Shown here: in pieces, positions 29,982 to 39,059 of the stretch
Layout: each line of letters begins with the position of its first letter
How positions within the stretch are numbered: position 1 is the stretch's first letter
NCBI RefSeq assembly: GCF_021404545.1
Contig: NZ_JAAWWD010000037.1
Coordinates: 1 to 64,000, forward strand
Source of the DNA: Aestuariivita sp.
GTDB taxonomy: Bacteria > Pseudomonadota > Alphaproteobacteria > Rhodobacterales > Rhodobacteraceae
Direction of reading: 5' to 3'
DNA length: 64,000 nt
Position numbers and translations under genes: made by a program
The notes under the pieces: model-generated
Seen by the model: the letters and a program-made list of their open reading frames with translations, nothing else
Told to the model about the DNA's origin: nothing
The model's database searches: none

Positions 29982-30395
29982 ATGACAAAACTAACCCTGG
30001 GGTCCTACCCTCATCTGTTGGGGTTCGAACAGCTGGAACGGCTTTTGGAGCGCACGGCAAAGTCCGGCAACGAAGGCTATCCTCCGTTCAACATAGAACA
30101 AACCTCGGATTACTCCTATCGCATCACATTGGCTGTGGCCGGGTTTGCCGAACGCGATCTGGCAATTACGGTCGAAGAGCGCCAATTGGTGATCCGTGGA
30201 CGGCAGAGCGATGATAGCGAGGGGCGCTTGTTCCTGCATCGCGGCATTGCCGCGCGGCAGTTTCAGCGTACCTTTGTTCTGGCCGATGGTGTCGAAGTGG
30301 GCGAGGCGATCATGGAAAACGGTCTGCTGCATGTGGACCTGACCCGTGCCGTGCCCGAAACCGTTGTCCAGACGATCAACATCAAGAAAGGGTAG
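29982..30395 (+). CDS. Hsp20/IbpA-family small heat shock protein
   Basis: YPPFNIEQTSDYSYRITLAVAGFAERDLAITVEERQLVIRGRQ…YLHRGIA-like alpha-crystallin domain. Confidence 0.95.
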   Translation: MTKLTLGSYPHLLGFEQLERLLERTAKSGNEGYPPFNIEQTSDYSYRITLAVAGFAERDLAITVEERQLVIRGRQSDDSEGRLFLHRGIAARQFQRTFVLADGVEVGEAIMENGLLHVDLTRAVPETVVQTINIKKG

Positions 30396-30398
30396 CCC

Positions 30399-30623
30399 AT
30401 GAACACTCCGTTTGATTTCAAGAATTTCGGCGCCAAGGTTGTCTATGTCAAAGCGGTCGCCGTCGCCGATCTGCCGCAAGAGGTGCAGGAGAGCGCCGAT
30501 GGCCTCGACCAGCTTTATTCGGTGCATGATGCCGACGGGCAGCAACTGGCCCTGGTCGCGGATCGCAAGCTGGCCTTTGTGCTGGCGCGCCAGCATGACA
30601 TGACGCCGATGACTGTGCACTGA
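30399..30623 (+). CDS. DUF1150 family protein
   Basis: 74 aa directly downstream of hsp20: LYSVHDADGQQLALVADRKLAFVLARQHDMTPMTVH. Confidence 0.8.
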   Translation: MNTPFDFKNFGAKVVYVKAVAVADLPQEVQESADGLDQLYSVHDADGQQLALVADRKLAFVLARQHDMTPMTVH

Positions 30624-30625
30624 GT

Positions 30626-31501
30626 GTGAGCCAGGACTTTCCTGTCGATTGGGTGGACGCGTTTGCCGATCGCCCGTTTGGCGGGAATGGCTGTGCAGTG
30701 GTGCATGGCGGTGCGACACTCGACGCAGAAACGGCCATGCAGTTCGTGCGCGAGACCTCTTTGGTTGAATGCACCTTTACCGGGCCATCCGATATCGCCG
30801 ACATTCGGGTTCGGTACTTTCTGGCCAGCCGGGAGATCCCTTTCGCAGGGCATCCAACCCTTGCCACTGCCGCGGCCCTTCAGGCCCGTGGCATGATCAA
30901 GGAAGACAGGGTCGTGCTGGAGACCGGCGCGGGGCTGGTTCCTGTCGTCTTGGATCAGAACAGCTATGAGATGACCCAGATCGCGCCGGAATTTGGTGTA
31001 CATCCCGATCCCGGACTGGTCGCTGCCGCAGTCGGGCTGCGTGAAGAGGATATCGCCGCGCCACCACAGCTGGTCTCCACCGGATTGCCTTTTGTCATCA
31101 CTCTTCTCAAATCCAAGGATGCGTTGCGCCGGGCTCAAGTCAACGGCGACGCTCTGGCCGGGCTTTGCACCGCATTGGGTCATGACGACACCGATCTGAT
31201 GGAACCGTTTCTGGTGACGCTGGGCGGCGCAACAGAGGCGGGCGACACTTTTTCCCGGCTTTTGCTGGCTCCGCCAAGCCCACCGGAAGATGCCTTTACC
31301 GGATCGGCGACCGGCGCAATGGCGGCCTATCTCTGGCGTCACGGGTTGCTGGATCAGAGCAGTTTCCTGGCCGAACAGGGCCACTGGATGGGACGGCCGG
31401 GTCAGGCGCGCGTCACCCGGGTGGGCCCGGCAGAGGCGATGACCGGTGTCCGCGTGTCGGGTCAGGCGTGGCGGCTGATGTCGGGCGTGTTGCACCTTTG
31501 A
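30626..31501 (+). CDS. PhzF-family isomerase/epimerase-like protein (GTG start)
   Basis: VDWVDAFADRPFGGNGCAVV; IRVRYFLASREIPFAGHPTLATAAAL. Confidence 0.85.
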   Translation: MSQDFPVDWVDAFADRPFGGNGCAVVHGGATLDAETAMQFVRETSLVECTFTGPSDIADIRVRYFLASREIPFAGHPTLATAAALQARGMIKEDRVVLETGAGLVPVVLDQNSYEMTQIAPEFGVHPDPGLVAAAVGLREEDIAAPPQLVSTGLPFVITLLKSKDALRRAQVNGDALAGLCTALGHDDTDLMEPFLVTLGGATEAGDTFSRLLLAPPSPPEDAFTGSATGAMAAYLWRHGLLDQSSFLAEQGHWMGRPGQARVTRVGPAEAMTGVRVSGQAWRLMSGVLHL

Positions 31502-31569
31502 CCGGGATGGATTGCGGCGCCGATGTCTTGCGCTATAGGTGAACGCGCCACAAATGGACCCATCAAGCG

Positions 31570-32430
31570 ATGACCCAGCCTGCGATTGCCGTTCTGCCCT
31601 ATGGCCTCTCTCTGGGGCGCGCCGCGCGCGAACTGCCCCTGGATCGGCTTAACTGGCCTTTTGGCCGTCCGGACAGGCTGAGCGGCGGGTCGCTGGGCGA
31701 TCTTGGCCCGGACGACCACCTCATTGTCTATCCCAAGACCAAGCTGCATGTGCTGCCGTCCTTTGGGACGCGCGCGCGGATCTCACTGGTGATGGGAGAG
31801 CCTTCGGTGATCCATGCCAAGCACATAACCTTACTGCGGCTGACGCATCGGCGCTTTTTTAGGGTGCTGAGTTTCAACGAGGATTTGCTGGCGGCGATTC
31901 CGAACGGGCTGTTTTTTCCCTACGGCACGACCTGGGTGCCGGAATGGCGCGGGTTGGACAGGACCAAACACCGCCACATGTCGCTGATCGCATCGGCCAA
32001 ACGGGACACCGAAGGGCATCGGCTGCGCCATGCGATGGTTTCTCGGGTGCAGCAGGCTGGGCTGGACGTGGATGTGATGGGGCGAGGCTATACCCCGTTT
32101 GACGCCAAGTCCGAGGGATTGGCGCCTTACCGGTTTTCCGTCGTCATCGAAAACGTTCGAGAGCGAAATTATTTCTCGGAAAAGCTGATCGACGCTGTGT
32201 TGTGCGATACGGTACCGATCTATTGGGGATGTCCGAACATCGATGCGTTCGCCCAGACAGACGGGATGGTTCTGTGCCGGAGCGAAGACGAGCTCTGGCA
32301 GGCGATCCGGTCGGCGACGGCGGAGGAATACGCCCGCAGGTTGCCGTCGTTGAAAGCGGCGCAACCGTCTTTGGCAGCATTTTGTGATCTTGAACATCGC
32401 GCTGCCGCGGCGATCCGCGACGCGCTTTGA
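31570..32430 (+). CDS. Glycosyltransferase family 10 (fucosyltransferase-like)
   Basis: YRFSVVIENVRERNYFSEKLIDAVLCDTVPIYWGCPNID, GT10 acceptor/donor motif. Confidence 0.85.
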   Translation: MTQPAIAVLPYGLSLGRAARELPLDRLNWPFGRPDRLSGGSLGDLGPDDHLIVYPKTKLHVLPSFGTRARISLVMGEPSVIHAKHITLLRLTHRRFFRVLSFNEDLLAAIPNGLFFPYGTTWVPEWRGLDRTKHRHMSLIASAKRDTEGHRLRHAMVSRVQQAGLDVDVMGRGYTPFDAKSEGLAPYRFSVVIENVRERNYFSEKLIDAVLCDTVPIYWGCPNIDAFAQTDGMVLCRSEDELWQAIRSATAEEYARRLPSLKAAQPSLAAFCDLEHRAAAAIRDAL

Positions 32431-32435
32431 GGTGA

Positions 32436-32555
32436 CATTTTCTGACACAGAAAATGGACAGATTTTGACGCAAAATCTGGGCTCCTGGGCGGGCGGGGTA
32501 TTCCTGGTTGCCAGAAACTGCGTCAGTTTCTGGTCAGAGTTTGCGTCAAACTCTG
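32436..32555. repeat. Array of four tandem perfect hairpins with 3-nt loops (core TGACRCA / TGCGTCA)
   Basis: 32436-32456 CATTTTCTG-ACA-CAGAAAATG; 32459-32479 CAGATTTTG-ACG-CAAAATCTG; 32511-32533 CCAGAAACTG-CGT-CAGTTTCTGG; 32535-32555 CAGAGTTTG-CGT-CAAACTCTG. Confidence 0.95.
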
Positions 32556-32565
32556 TGCCGGGGTG

Positions 32566-34281
32566 TCAGCCAGAAATCAAACCCATGCTCTCCAGCTTCA
32601 GCAGAACCTGATGGGCGCAATTGTCGACATCGACATTTTCCGTCTCGACCCGCAATTCGGGATCTTCGGGCACATCATAGGGATCCGAGATCCCGGTGAA
32701 CTCCTTGATCTTGCCTTCGCGCGCCAACTTATAGAGGCCCTTTCGGTCGCGCCGCTCACATTCTTCGATGGATGTGGACACATGCACTTCCACGAAGGCT
32801 CCGAAGGTTTCGATATCTTCTCGCACGGCGCGGCGGGTGGTTGCATAGGGCGCAATCGGCGCACAGATCGCGATGCCGCCATTCTTGGTAATCTCTGAGG
32901 CGACATAGCCGATCCGGCGGATGTTGAGATCGCGGTGTTCTTTCGAAAAGCCCAGCTCGGAGCTGAGGTTTTTCCGAACGATATCGCCGTCCAGCAGCGT
33001 GACAGGGCGCCCACCCATTTCCATCAGCTTAACCATCAGCGCGTTCGCGATAGTCGATTTTCCCGATCCCGAAAACCCGGTAAAGAAGACGGTAAAACCT
33101 TGTTGGTTGCGCGGTGGCCGGGTGCGGCGCAGTTCGGCCACCACCTCCGGAAAGGAGAACCATTCGGGGATTTCCAGCCCTTCTTGCAACCGGCGGCGCA
33201 GTTCGGTGCCCGAGATGTTGAGGATGGTCACATCGTCTTTATCTGTGATCTCGTCCATCGGTTCGTACTGCGCGCGTTCCTGGACCCAGACCATGTGTTT
33301 GAAATCGACCATCTCGATGCCGATCTCGTCCTGGTATTTGCGGAACAGATCCTGCGCGTCGTAAGGTCCGTAAAAATCCTCTCCGGCCGAGTTCTTGCCC
33401 GGGCCTGCGTGATCGCGCCCGACGATGAAATGCGTGCACCCGTGGTTCTTGCGGATCAACCCGTGCCACACCGCCTCGCGCGGGCCGGCCATGCGCATCG
33501 CAAGGTTCAGCAGGCTCATCGTTGTGGTGGCGGCAGGGTATTTGTCCAGGACCGCCTCATAGCAGCGCACCCGGGTGAAATGATCCACATCGCCGGGTTT
33601 GGTCAGACCGACAACCGGATGGATCAGCAGGTTCGCCTGGGCTTCACGCGCGGCGCGAAAGGTCAGTTCCTGATGCGCGCGGTGCAGCGGGTTGCGGGTC
33701 TGGAAGGCCACGATCCGGCGCCAGCCCAGCTTGCGGAAATAGGCGCGCAGCTCGTTGGGCGTGTCACGGCGTCCACGAAAATCGTAATGGACAGGTTGCT
33801 GGATCCCGGTCACAGGTCCACCCAGATAGATCTTTCCCGCCTGGTTGTGCAGATAATTCACAGCCGGATGCGCGTCGTCATCGGCGCCAAACACGTTCTG
33901 GGCTTCGCGTGCCTTGTTGGGCACCCACCTGTCTGTGACCGTCATGGTCGCCAGTATCACGCCTTCCTGATCGCGCAGCGCGATATCCTCGCCCAGTTTC
34001 AGGCTATCGGCAAATTCCTCGCTGACATCGAGTGTGATCGGCATCGGCCAGAGCGATCCATCGGCCAGCCGCATGGTCTCGATCACGCCGTCATAATCCG
34101 CTTCACCCAGAAAACCCTTGAGCGGATAAAATCCGCCGTTCATCAAGAGCTCCAGATCGCAGATCTGTCGCGGGCTCAGATCGTGGCTCTTGAGATCGCC
34201 TGCTTCAACCTTCAGCTTTTGGGCGGACTCGTAAGAGACATAGAGCTCGGGGATCGGGGTGAGATTGCTCAACATCGTCAT
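32566..34281 (-). CDS. Bifunctional sulfate adenylyltransferase/adenylylsulfate kinase
   Basis: 571 aa; FQTRNPLHRAHQELTFRAA and FIVGRDHAGPGKN (Sat), GFSGSGKSTIANAL (APS kinase P-loop). Confidence 0.95.
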   Translation of the reverse strand: MTMLSNLTPIPELYVSYESAQKLKVEAGDLKSHDLSPRQICDLELLMNGGFYPLKGFLGEADYDGVIETMRLADGSLWPMPITLDVSEEFADSLKLGEDIALRDQEGVILATMTVTDRWVPNKAREAQNVFGADDDAHPAVNYLHNQAGKIYLGGPVTGIQQPVHYDFRGRRDTPNELRAYFRKLGWRRIVAFQTRNPLHRAHQELTFRAAREAQANLLIHPVVGLTKPGDVDHFTRVRCYEAVLDKYPAATTTMSLLNLAMRMAGPREAVWHGLIRKNHGCTHFIVGRDHAGPGKNSAGEDFYGPYDAQDLFRKYQDEIGIEMVDFKHMVWVQERAQYEPMDEITDKDDVTILNISGTELRRRLQEGLEIPEWFSFPEVVAELRRTRPPRNQQGFTVFFTGFSGSGKSTIANALMVKLMEMGGRPVTLLDGDIVRKNLSSELGFSKEHRDLNIRRIGYVASEITKNGGIAICAPIAPYATTRRAVREDIETFGAFVEVHVSTSIEECERRDRKGLYKLAREGKIKEFTGISDPYDVPEDPELRVETENVDVDNCAHQVLLKLESMGLISG

Positions 34282-34486
34282 CAGCAGACTTTCAATTTGC
34301 TTTGTGAAAAAGACGGGTGTTCTTGCCGGTGTCGCGCTTTCCCATGAAAGGATGCCAATGTCTAGAATGCGACCTGCCGTTTCAGCAAAAAAGAGTGGCC
34401 GTGTCGCAATACATTCGCGTCAAAAACACCATGTTGCGCAAACAAGGGGTCCGCTACTCTGGAAGATGCCGACCTGAGCAGGCGTG

Positions 34487-36151
34487 TCAGGGGGCGGGCA
34501 GCGCGTCCAGCTCAGCCAAATCGACAACCGGCAAGGCGGCAACCGGCGCGCTGACGCCACGCAGCTCCAGTGTCACAAGCGGAAGGTCTGAAGGGTCAAG
34601 ACCGGCGGCGGCAAGCAAGGCCTCGGTGATCAAAAGGGGCACTGAAAGCTCCTTTGTCTTCGCCTCAAGCCGACTGGCGGTGTTGACCGCGTCTCCGATG
34701 ATCGTGCGGGGGGCGTGCCCGGCGCCGATCTCGCCCAGAACGATCTCGCCAAGATGCAGGCCGATGCCGACACGGACTGGATCTGATCCCTCGTCTTCCA
34801 GCGTTTCGTTGAATGCCAAAAGCGCCGAGAGGATGCCCTTGACCGCCTTTAGACCGGCCCGGGCCGAGCTCGCTTCATCGGCGGTCTCAAACACGGCGAG
34901 CAGACCGTCCCCCAGATATTTATCCACTGTGCCCCCCGCGCCGGTGATCGGCGGGACGATTGCATCAAAGAAGCGGTTAAGCAGAAACACCACGTCGTAA
35001 GGCAATTGTCCCGTGGTCCGGGCGGTAAAGCCGCGCATATCGAGAAACAGAATGGCCAGGCGCCGTTCCTCCCCCTGGCTGGCATGGGCGCGTTTGCGCC
35101 GCCCGTCGGGCTGAAACACCCGAAAAACCGTCAGCGGGCCCGCGGGCCGTATCTGACAGGCGAGCCGTGTGCCGACGCGCGCGCCCACGGCCGCAAGGCT
35201 GCGGGCCTCTGCCGGTCCCGGCGGGTGGAGATGATCGGCCCCACTTTCAATGACCACGCGGCAAGTGGTGCAGCGCCCCTTGCCGCCACACAAAGAGGTA
35301 TGAGGGATGCCATTGGCCTGCGACATCTCAAGCAGGGTCAACCCTTTGGGGGCCGCGATACCGGGCCCATCAACGTAAGAGATGCGCACAGACTGGCGCC
35401 GCCGCATCAGCCATCGCAGCGCATAGGCGGCCATGCTCAGCCCCAAAAGCAGCCAAAAGAGCTGTAGACCGTAATCCTTCCAGGCCACCATCGCGTCAAA
35501 GGCGGGGGCATCGGGCCAGTTATAGAGGGCCAGCAGACCCTGCACCCGATCTGGATCTGCGAAGGCTACTGTGATGCGCCGACCCTCGGTGACAAACCCC
35601 ACCATCGCAAAGGCGGGCACCAGCACCGCGAGCGCGATCAGCCAGGGCTGGGCGGCTCGCCACCAGGCCTTGGCCCTGAGCCAGATATGCAGTCCGATGC
35701 AGCCATGGATCCATACGAGCAAAAGAAGGGCGGTCTGCGTCCAGGCCGAACTGCTGCCCCAGATCAGCCCGATCAGATAGCCGTAATCGTCATTGACCCC
35801 GAAGATCTCATGCGCGCCGCGGGTAAAGATAATGTGGGTGATCAAAAACAGTGGGATTGTGAGCCCAAAGCCAAGCTGTATCGCCTCGCGCAGGGGCATC
35901 CGCAAGGTGCCACGTTGCGCCAGCCCGACCAGCGCCATCGCAGCATGTATGATCAGCGCGCTGTAAAGGATCACCGTGCCGGCCCCTGACCGTGTCACCA
36001 CCTGCCGGGCCTCCTGCATCGCCTCCATCGCGGCGGGCGAGGCAAGGCCCATCCCGATATTGAGGAAATGAAAAAGCGCATAGCCAAAAAGCACAAGGCC
36101 CGAGACGATGCGCAGCCGGGTGGCAAGGCTTCCCCGCCAGAGCGGGCTCAT
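34487..36151 (-). CDS. Membrane-bound class III adenylate cyclase with N-terminal cytochrome b-like TM module and [2Fe-2S] ferredoxin domain
   Basis: Multi-TM N-terminus with several His in helices; CGGKGRCTTC…C ferredoxin motif; LAILFLDMRGFTARTTGQLP…VDKYLGDGLLAVFE…GDAVNTASRLEAKTKEL cyclase. Confidence 0.87.
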   Translation of the reverse strand: MSPLWRGSLATRLRIVSGLVLFGYALFHFLNIGMGLASPAAMEAMQEARQVVTRSGAGTVILYSALIIHAAMALVGLAQRGTLRMPLREAIQLGFGLTIPLFLITHIIFTRGAHEIFGVNDDYGYLIGLIWGSSSAWTQTALLLLVWIHGCIGLHIWLRAKAWWRAAQPWLIALAVLVPAFAMVGFVTEGRRITVAFADPDRVQGLLALYNWPDAPAFDAMVAWKDYGLQLFWLLLGLSMAAYALRWLMRRRQSVRISYVDGPGIAAPKGLTLLEMSQANGIPHTSLCGGKGRCTTCRVVIESGADHLHPPGPAEARSLAAVGARVGTRLACQIRPAGPLTVFRVFQPDGRRKRAHASQGEERRLAILFLDMRGFTARTTGQLPYDVVFLLNRFFDAIVPPITGAGGTVDKYLGDGLLAVFETADEASSARAGLKAVKGILSALLAFNETLEDEGSDPVRVGIGLHLGEIVLGEIGAGHAPRTIIGDAVNTASRLEAKTKELSVPLLITEALLAAAGLDPSDLPLVTLELRGVSAPVAALPVVDLAELDALPAP

Positions 36152-36314
36152 CTGTCGTGGCTCGGGTCGAAGAGGCGCATGGCGCAACTGTGTGCTGCGC
36201 CTCGGGCGGGGTCAAGCACCACGCTTGCACCACCCCTCGGTCGCCCGGGCCGGGCCAGAGGGGTCGCGACCCGATGGGCAAAGTCGATCCGCCAGACGCG
36301 GTCGGCGACCCAGA

Positions 36315-37280
36315 TCACTCGGCGGCGAGTTCGGCGGCGTCGCTTTGTTCGGCCAGAAACCGCTCTGCCTCCAGGGCTGCCATGCAGCCCATGCCGGCGC
36401 TGGTGACGGCTTGGCGGTATTTGTGATCGGTCAGATCTCCGGCGGCAAAGACACCGGGGATGGAGGTTTCGGTGCTGTCGGGCTTGGTCACCACATAGCC
36501 GCCCATATGGGTTTCCAGCGTGTCCTTAACCAACTCGTTGGCGGGCGCGTGGCCGATGGCGATAAAGACGCCTTTGGCGGGGATATCGGTGATCTCTCCG
36601 GTCTTGGTGTGGCGGACCTTGACGCCTTCGACGCCGAGAGGATTGTCGGTGCCGTACACCTCGTCCAGCTCGTGAAACCACAGCGGCTCGATCTTGGGGT
36701 TCTTCATCAAACGGTCGATCAGGATCGCCTCGGCACGCAGTTCGTCGCGCCGATGGATCAGCGTGACCTTGGAGGCGAAATTGGTCAAAAACAGCGCCTC
36801 TTCCACAGCGGTGTTGCCGCCGCCAACCACGACGATCTCCTGGCCGCGATAGAAAAACCCATCGCAGGTGGCACAGGCGCTGACGCCAAAGCCCTTGAAC
36901 TTTTCTTCGGTCTCAAGCCCCAGCCATTTGGCGCGCGCACCAGTGCACAGGATCACCGCATCGGCTACATATTCGGTGCCGCTGTCGGATTGGCACACGA
37001 AGGGGCGCGTGGAGAAATCAATCGAGGTGATGATGTCGCCGATCACCTCGCAGCCCATCGCTTTGGCATGCGCCTCCATCCGGACCATCAGATCGGGGCC
37101 CTGCACCTCGGTATCGCCGGGCCAGTTCTCGACCTCGGTCGTGGTGGTCAGCTGCCCGCCGGGTTCGATCCCCTGCACCAGAATCGGCTCCAGCATCGCG
37201 CGGCTGGCATAAACCGCGGCGGTATATCCAGCCGGACCTGATCCGATGATCAAAACCTTGGTGTGGCGCGTCGTGCTCAT
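36315..37280 (-). CDS. trxB: Thioredoxin-disulfide reductase
   Basis: MSTTRHTKVLIIGSGPAGYTAAVYASRA, CATCDGFFYRGQEIVVVGGGNTAVEEALFL; start inside ORF to 37532. Confidence 0.95.
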   Translation of the reverse strand: MSTTRHTKVLIIGSGPAGYTAAVYASRAMLEPILVQGIEPGGQLTTTTEVENWPGDTEVQGPDLMVRMEAHAKAMGCEVIGDIITSIDFSTRPFVCQSDSGTEYVADAVILCTGARAKWLGLETEEKFKGFGVSACATCDGFFYRGQEIVVVGGGNTAVEEALFLTNFASKVTLIHRRDELRAEAILIDRLMKNPKIEPLWFHELDEVYGTDNPLGVEGVKVRHTKTGEITDIPAKGVFIAIGHAPANELVKDTLETHMGGYVVTKPDSTETSIPGVFAAGDLTDHKYRQAVTSAGMGCMAALEAERFLAEQSDAAELAAE

Positions 37281-37497
37281 GATCTGTCCCCAGTTTCCGC
37301 GCAGCGATTCCACACCGCTGCGGGTCTTGGATATAACCGTCACTGCGGCACGCTTAAACCCCTTGCAGTATCGGATCGCTCGCCTGTGAACTGTGCACAG
37401 AGTGAACAGTATCAATTCATAATGTTGCGCATCGGTGAAACAATATTGCGCGTACCCGCGGCGCTGATATAAGAATCGCGAAGCCGGGGGAGCGCAT

Positions 37498-37998
37498 ATG
37501 GCGACGACGAAACTCGATGATATCGACCGCAAAATCCTTACGGAACTTCAGGCCGATGGCCGAATGACCAATGTCGAACTGGCCAAGCGCGTCGGCATCT
37601 CGGCGCCACCCTGCCTGCGCCGCGTGCGCACGCTGGAGGAGGCCGGGTATATCCGCGGCTATCACGCCGATGTCGATGCGCGCGAGCTGGGGTTCGAGGT
37701 GCAGGTCTTTGCCATGGTCGGTCTGCAAAGCCAGGCCCAGGCCGATCTCAACGCATTCGAGGGCGCCTGCCGGGGCTGGTCGCTGGTGCGCGAGTGCCAC
37801 ATGCTCAACGGCGAGGTGGATTTCATCCTCAAATGCGTGGCGCCGGATCTGTCGAGCTTTCAGAATTTCCTGACCGGAGAGCTTTTGACCACACCGAATG
37901 TGGCCAGCGTCAAGACCTCGCTGGTGATCCGTGCGGCCAAGGATGATCCGGGCGTGCCCTTTGACGTCCTCGAAGACCGGCTGAGCCGTCAGGCTTAG
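37498..37998 (+). CDS. Lrp/AsnC-family transcriptional regulator
   Basis: LDDIDRKILTELQADGRMTNVELAKRVGISAPPCLRRVRTLEEAGYIRGY. Confidence 0.92.
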   Translation: MATTKLDDIDRKILTELQADGRMTNVELAKRVGISAPPCLRRVRTLEEAGYIRGYHADVDARELGFEVQVFAMVGLQSQAQADLNAFEGACRGWSLVRECHMLNGEVDFILKCVAPDLSSFQNFLTGELLTTPNVASVKTSLVIRAAKDDPGVPFDVLEDRLSRQA

Positions 37999-38747
37999 GC
38001 AGCGCTGGCATCCTCGGTCGGCGGCTCAGGTTCTCGCGGCTGCACCATCAGGCCGAAATCGGCGACATGGTCGATCTGCGGGAAAAGCTTGAGGAAAAGA
38101 TCACGCATCGCGGGCCTCATTTCGCTGAGCGCGCCATGGCCCGGATGGTAGGTCTCGAAATCCAGACCTCCGACCCGGATCAGAGCATGGTCCTTCAGGC
38201 ACAGATGGAACATCTCGACGGGGGAAGGAGGGGTGATCCGCGCCACCTGCACGCCGTCTTCAAAGGCCGCGAGCGAGCAGAGCCCTTGTCCCGACCGGCC
38301 GGGAACGCGTGCCGAAGGACCCGCGATCATCGGGGAGATTGGCCGCGCCAGGCCAAAGGCATCTGTCATCACCCGATAAAGCGGAACGGACCGTAAACGC
38401 GCCGAAGGATCGACAGGCACCAGTGTCGTGGTGCCGATCCAGGTCACGGCCTGCCCGGTCCCGTCCGAGGTCAGAACCTTGTCGCCGGGCAGCAGATCTT
38501 CGATCGCGGTCGGTCCGGTGTCGGTATCGATCAGCGTCCCGCGGGCAAAGGCGCAGAATGCCGCTTCGAACACCGCATGGGCGGGAATCAGAAAGCGCGT
38601 GTCCTGAATATCGCCACGCGTATCCATCCAGGTCGCGCGGCAGGGTCGCAGCTGTGGCCGTTTGCCGCCGGGCATCTGTTCCATCAACCGGGCGATATCC
38701 AAGCGATCAGCCTCGGCTGGGCGCGTTGGGGTGGGGCTCCAATTCAT
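37995..38747 (-). CDS. Hint-domain (hedgehog/intein) containing protein
   Basis: CAFARGTLIDTDTGPTAIEDLLPGDKVLTSDGTGQAVTWIGTTT; LCLKDHALIRVGGLDFETYHPG. Confidence 0.82.
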   Translation of the reverse strand: MNWSPTPTRPAEADRLDIARLMEQMPGGKRPQLRPCRATWMDTRGDIQDTRFLIPAHAVFEAAFCAFARGTLIDTDTGPTAIEDLLPGDKVLTSDGTGQAVTWIGTTTLVPVDPSARLRSVPLYRVMTDAFGLARPISPMIAGPSARVPGRSGQGLCSLAAFEDGVQVARITPPSPVEMFHLCLKDHALIRVGGLDFETYHPGHGALSEMRPAMRDLFLKLFPQIDHVADFGLMVQPREPEPPTEDASAA

Positions 38748-39059
38748 CACGTCTACCCTTTGAACCAGGGTCACATCCGCGTCGGCCCCCACCGACAACG
38801 ACAGATGGACATTTCCATCTAACGAAGGTGCTAATGGCGTGATTTCCGGCTGATTGTCAAAAAATCGCGCACATTTGATGGGTCATCGGGATCAGTCCGG
38901 GTCCGAGCCGACGGATTGTTTTGTCAATATCCACCAATCCTGCCACATTTTGATTCGCAGATCTTGTGTCCCGGCCGCAAAACCCCCGCATCGGAACGCG
39001 GATCGGGAGGTGCCCTTGCCCCACAGGAGGGCAGGCGCGCGGATTTCCCGCCCAAGCGG

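Noticed and set aside
37389-37408. GAAC…GAAC pair near trxB as a LexA box
   Set aside because: Spacing is 12 nt (GAACTGTGCACAGAGTGAAC) rather than the 7 nt required for the alphaproteobacterial SOS box
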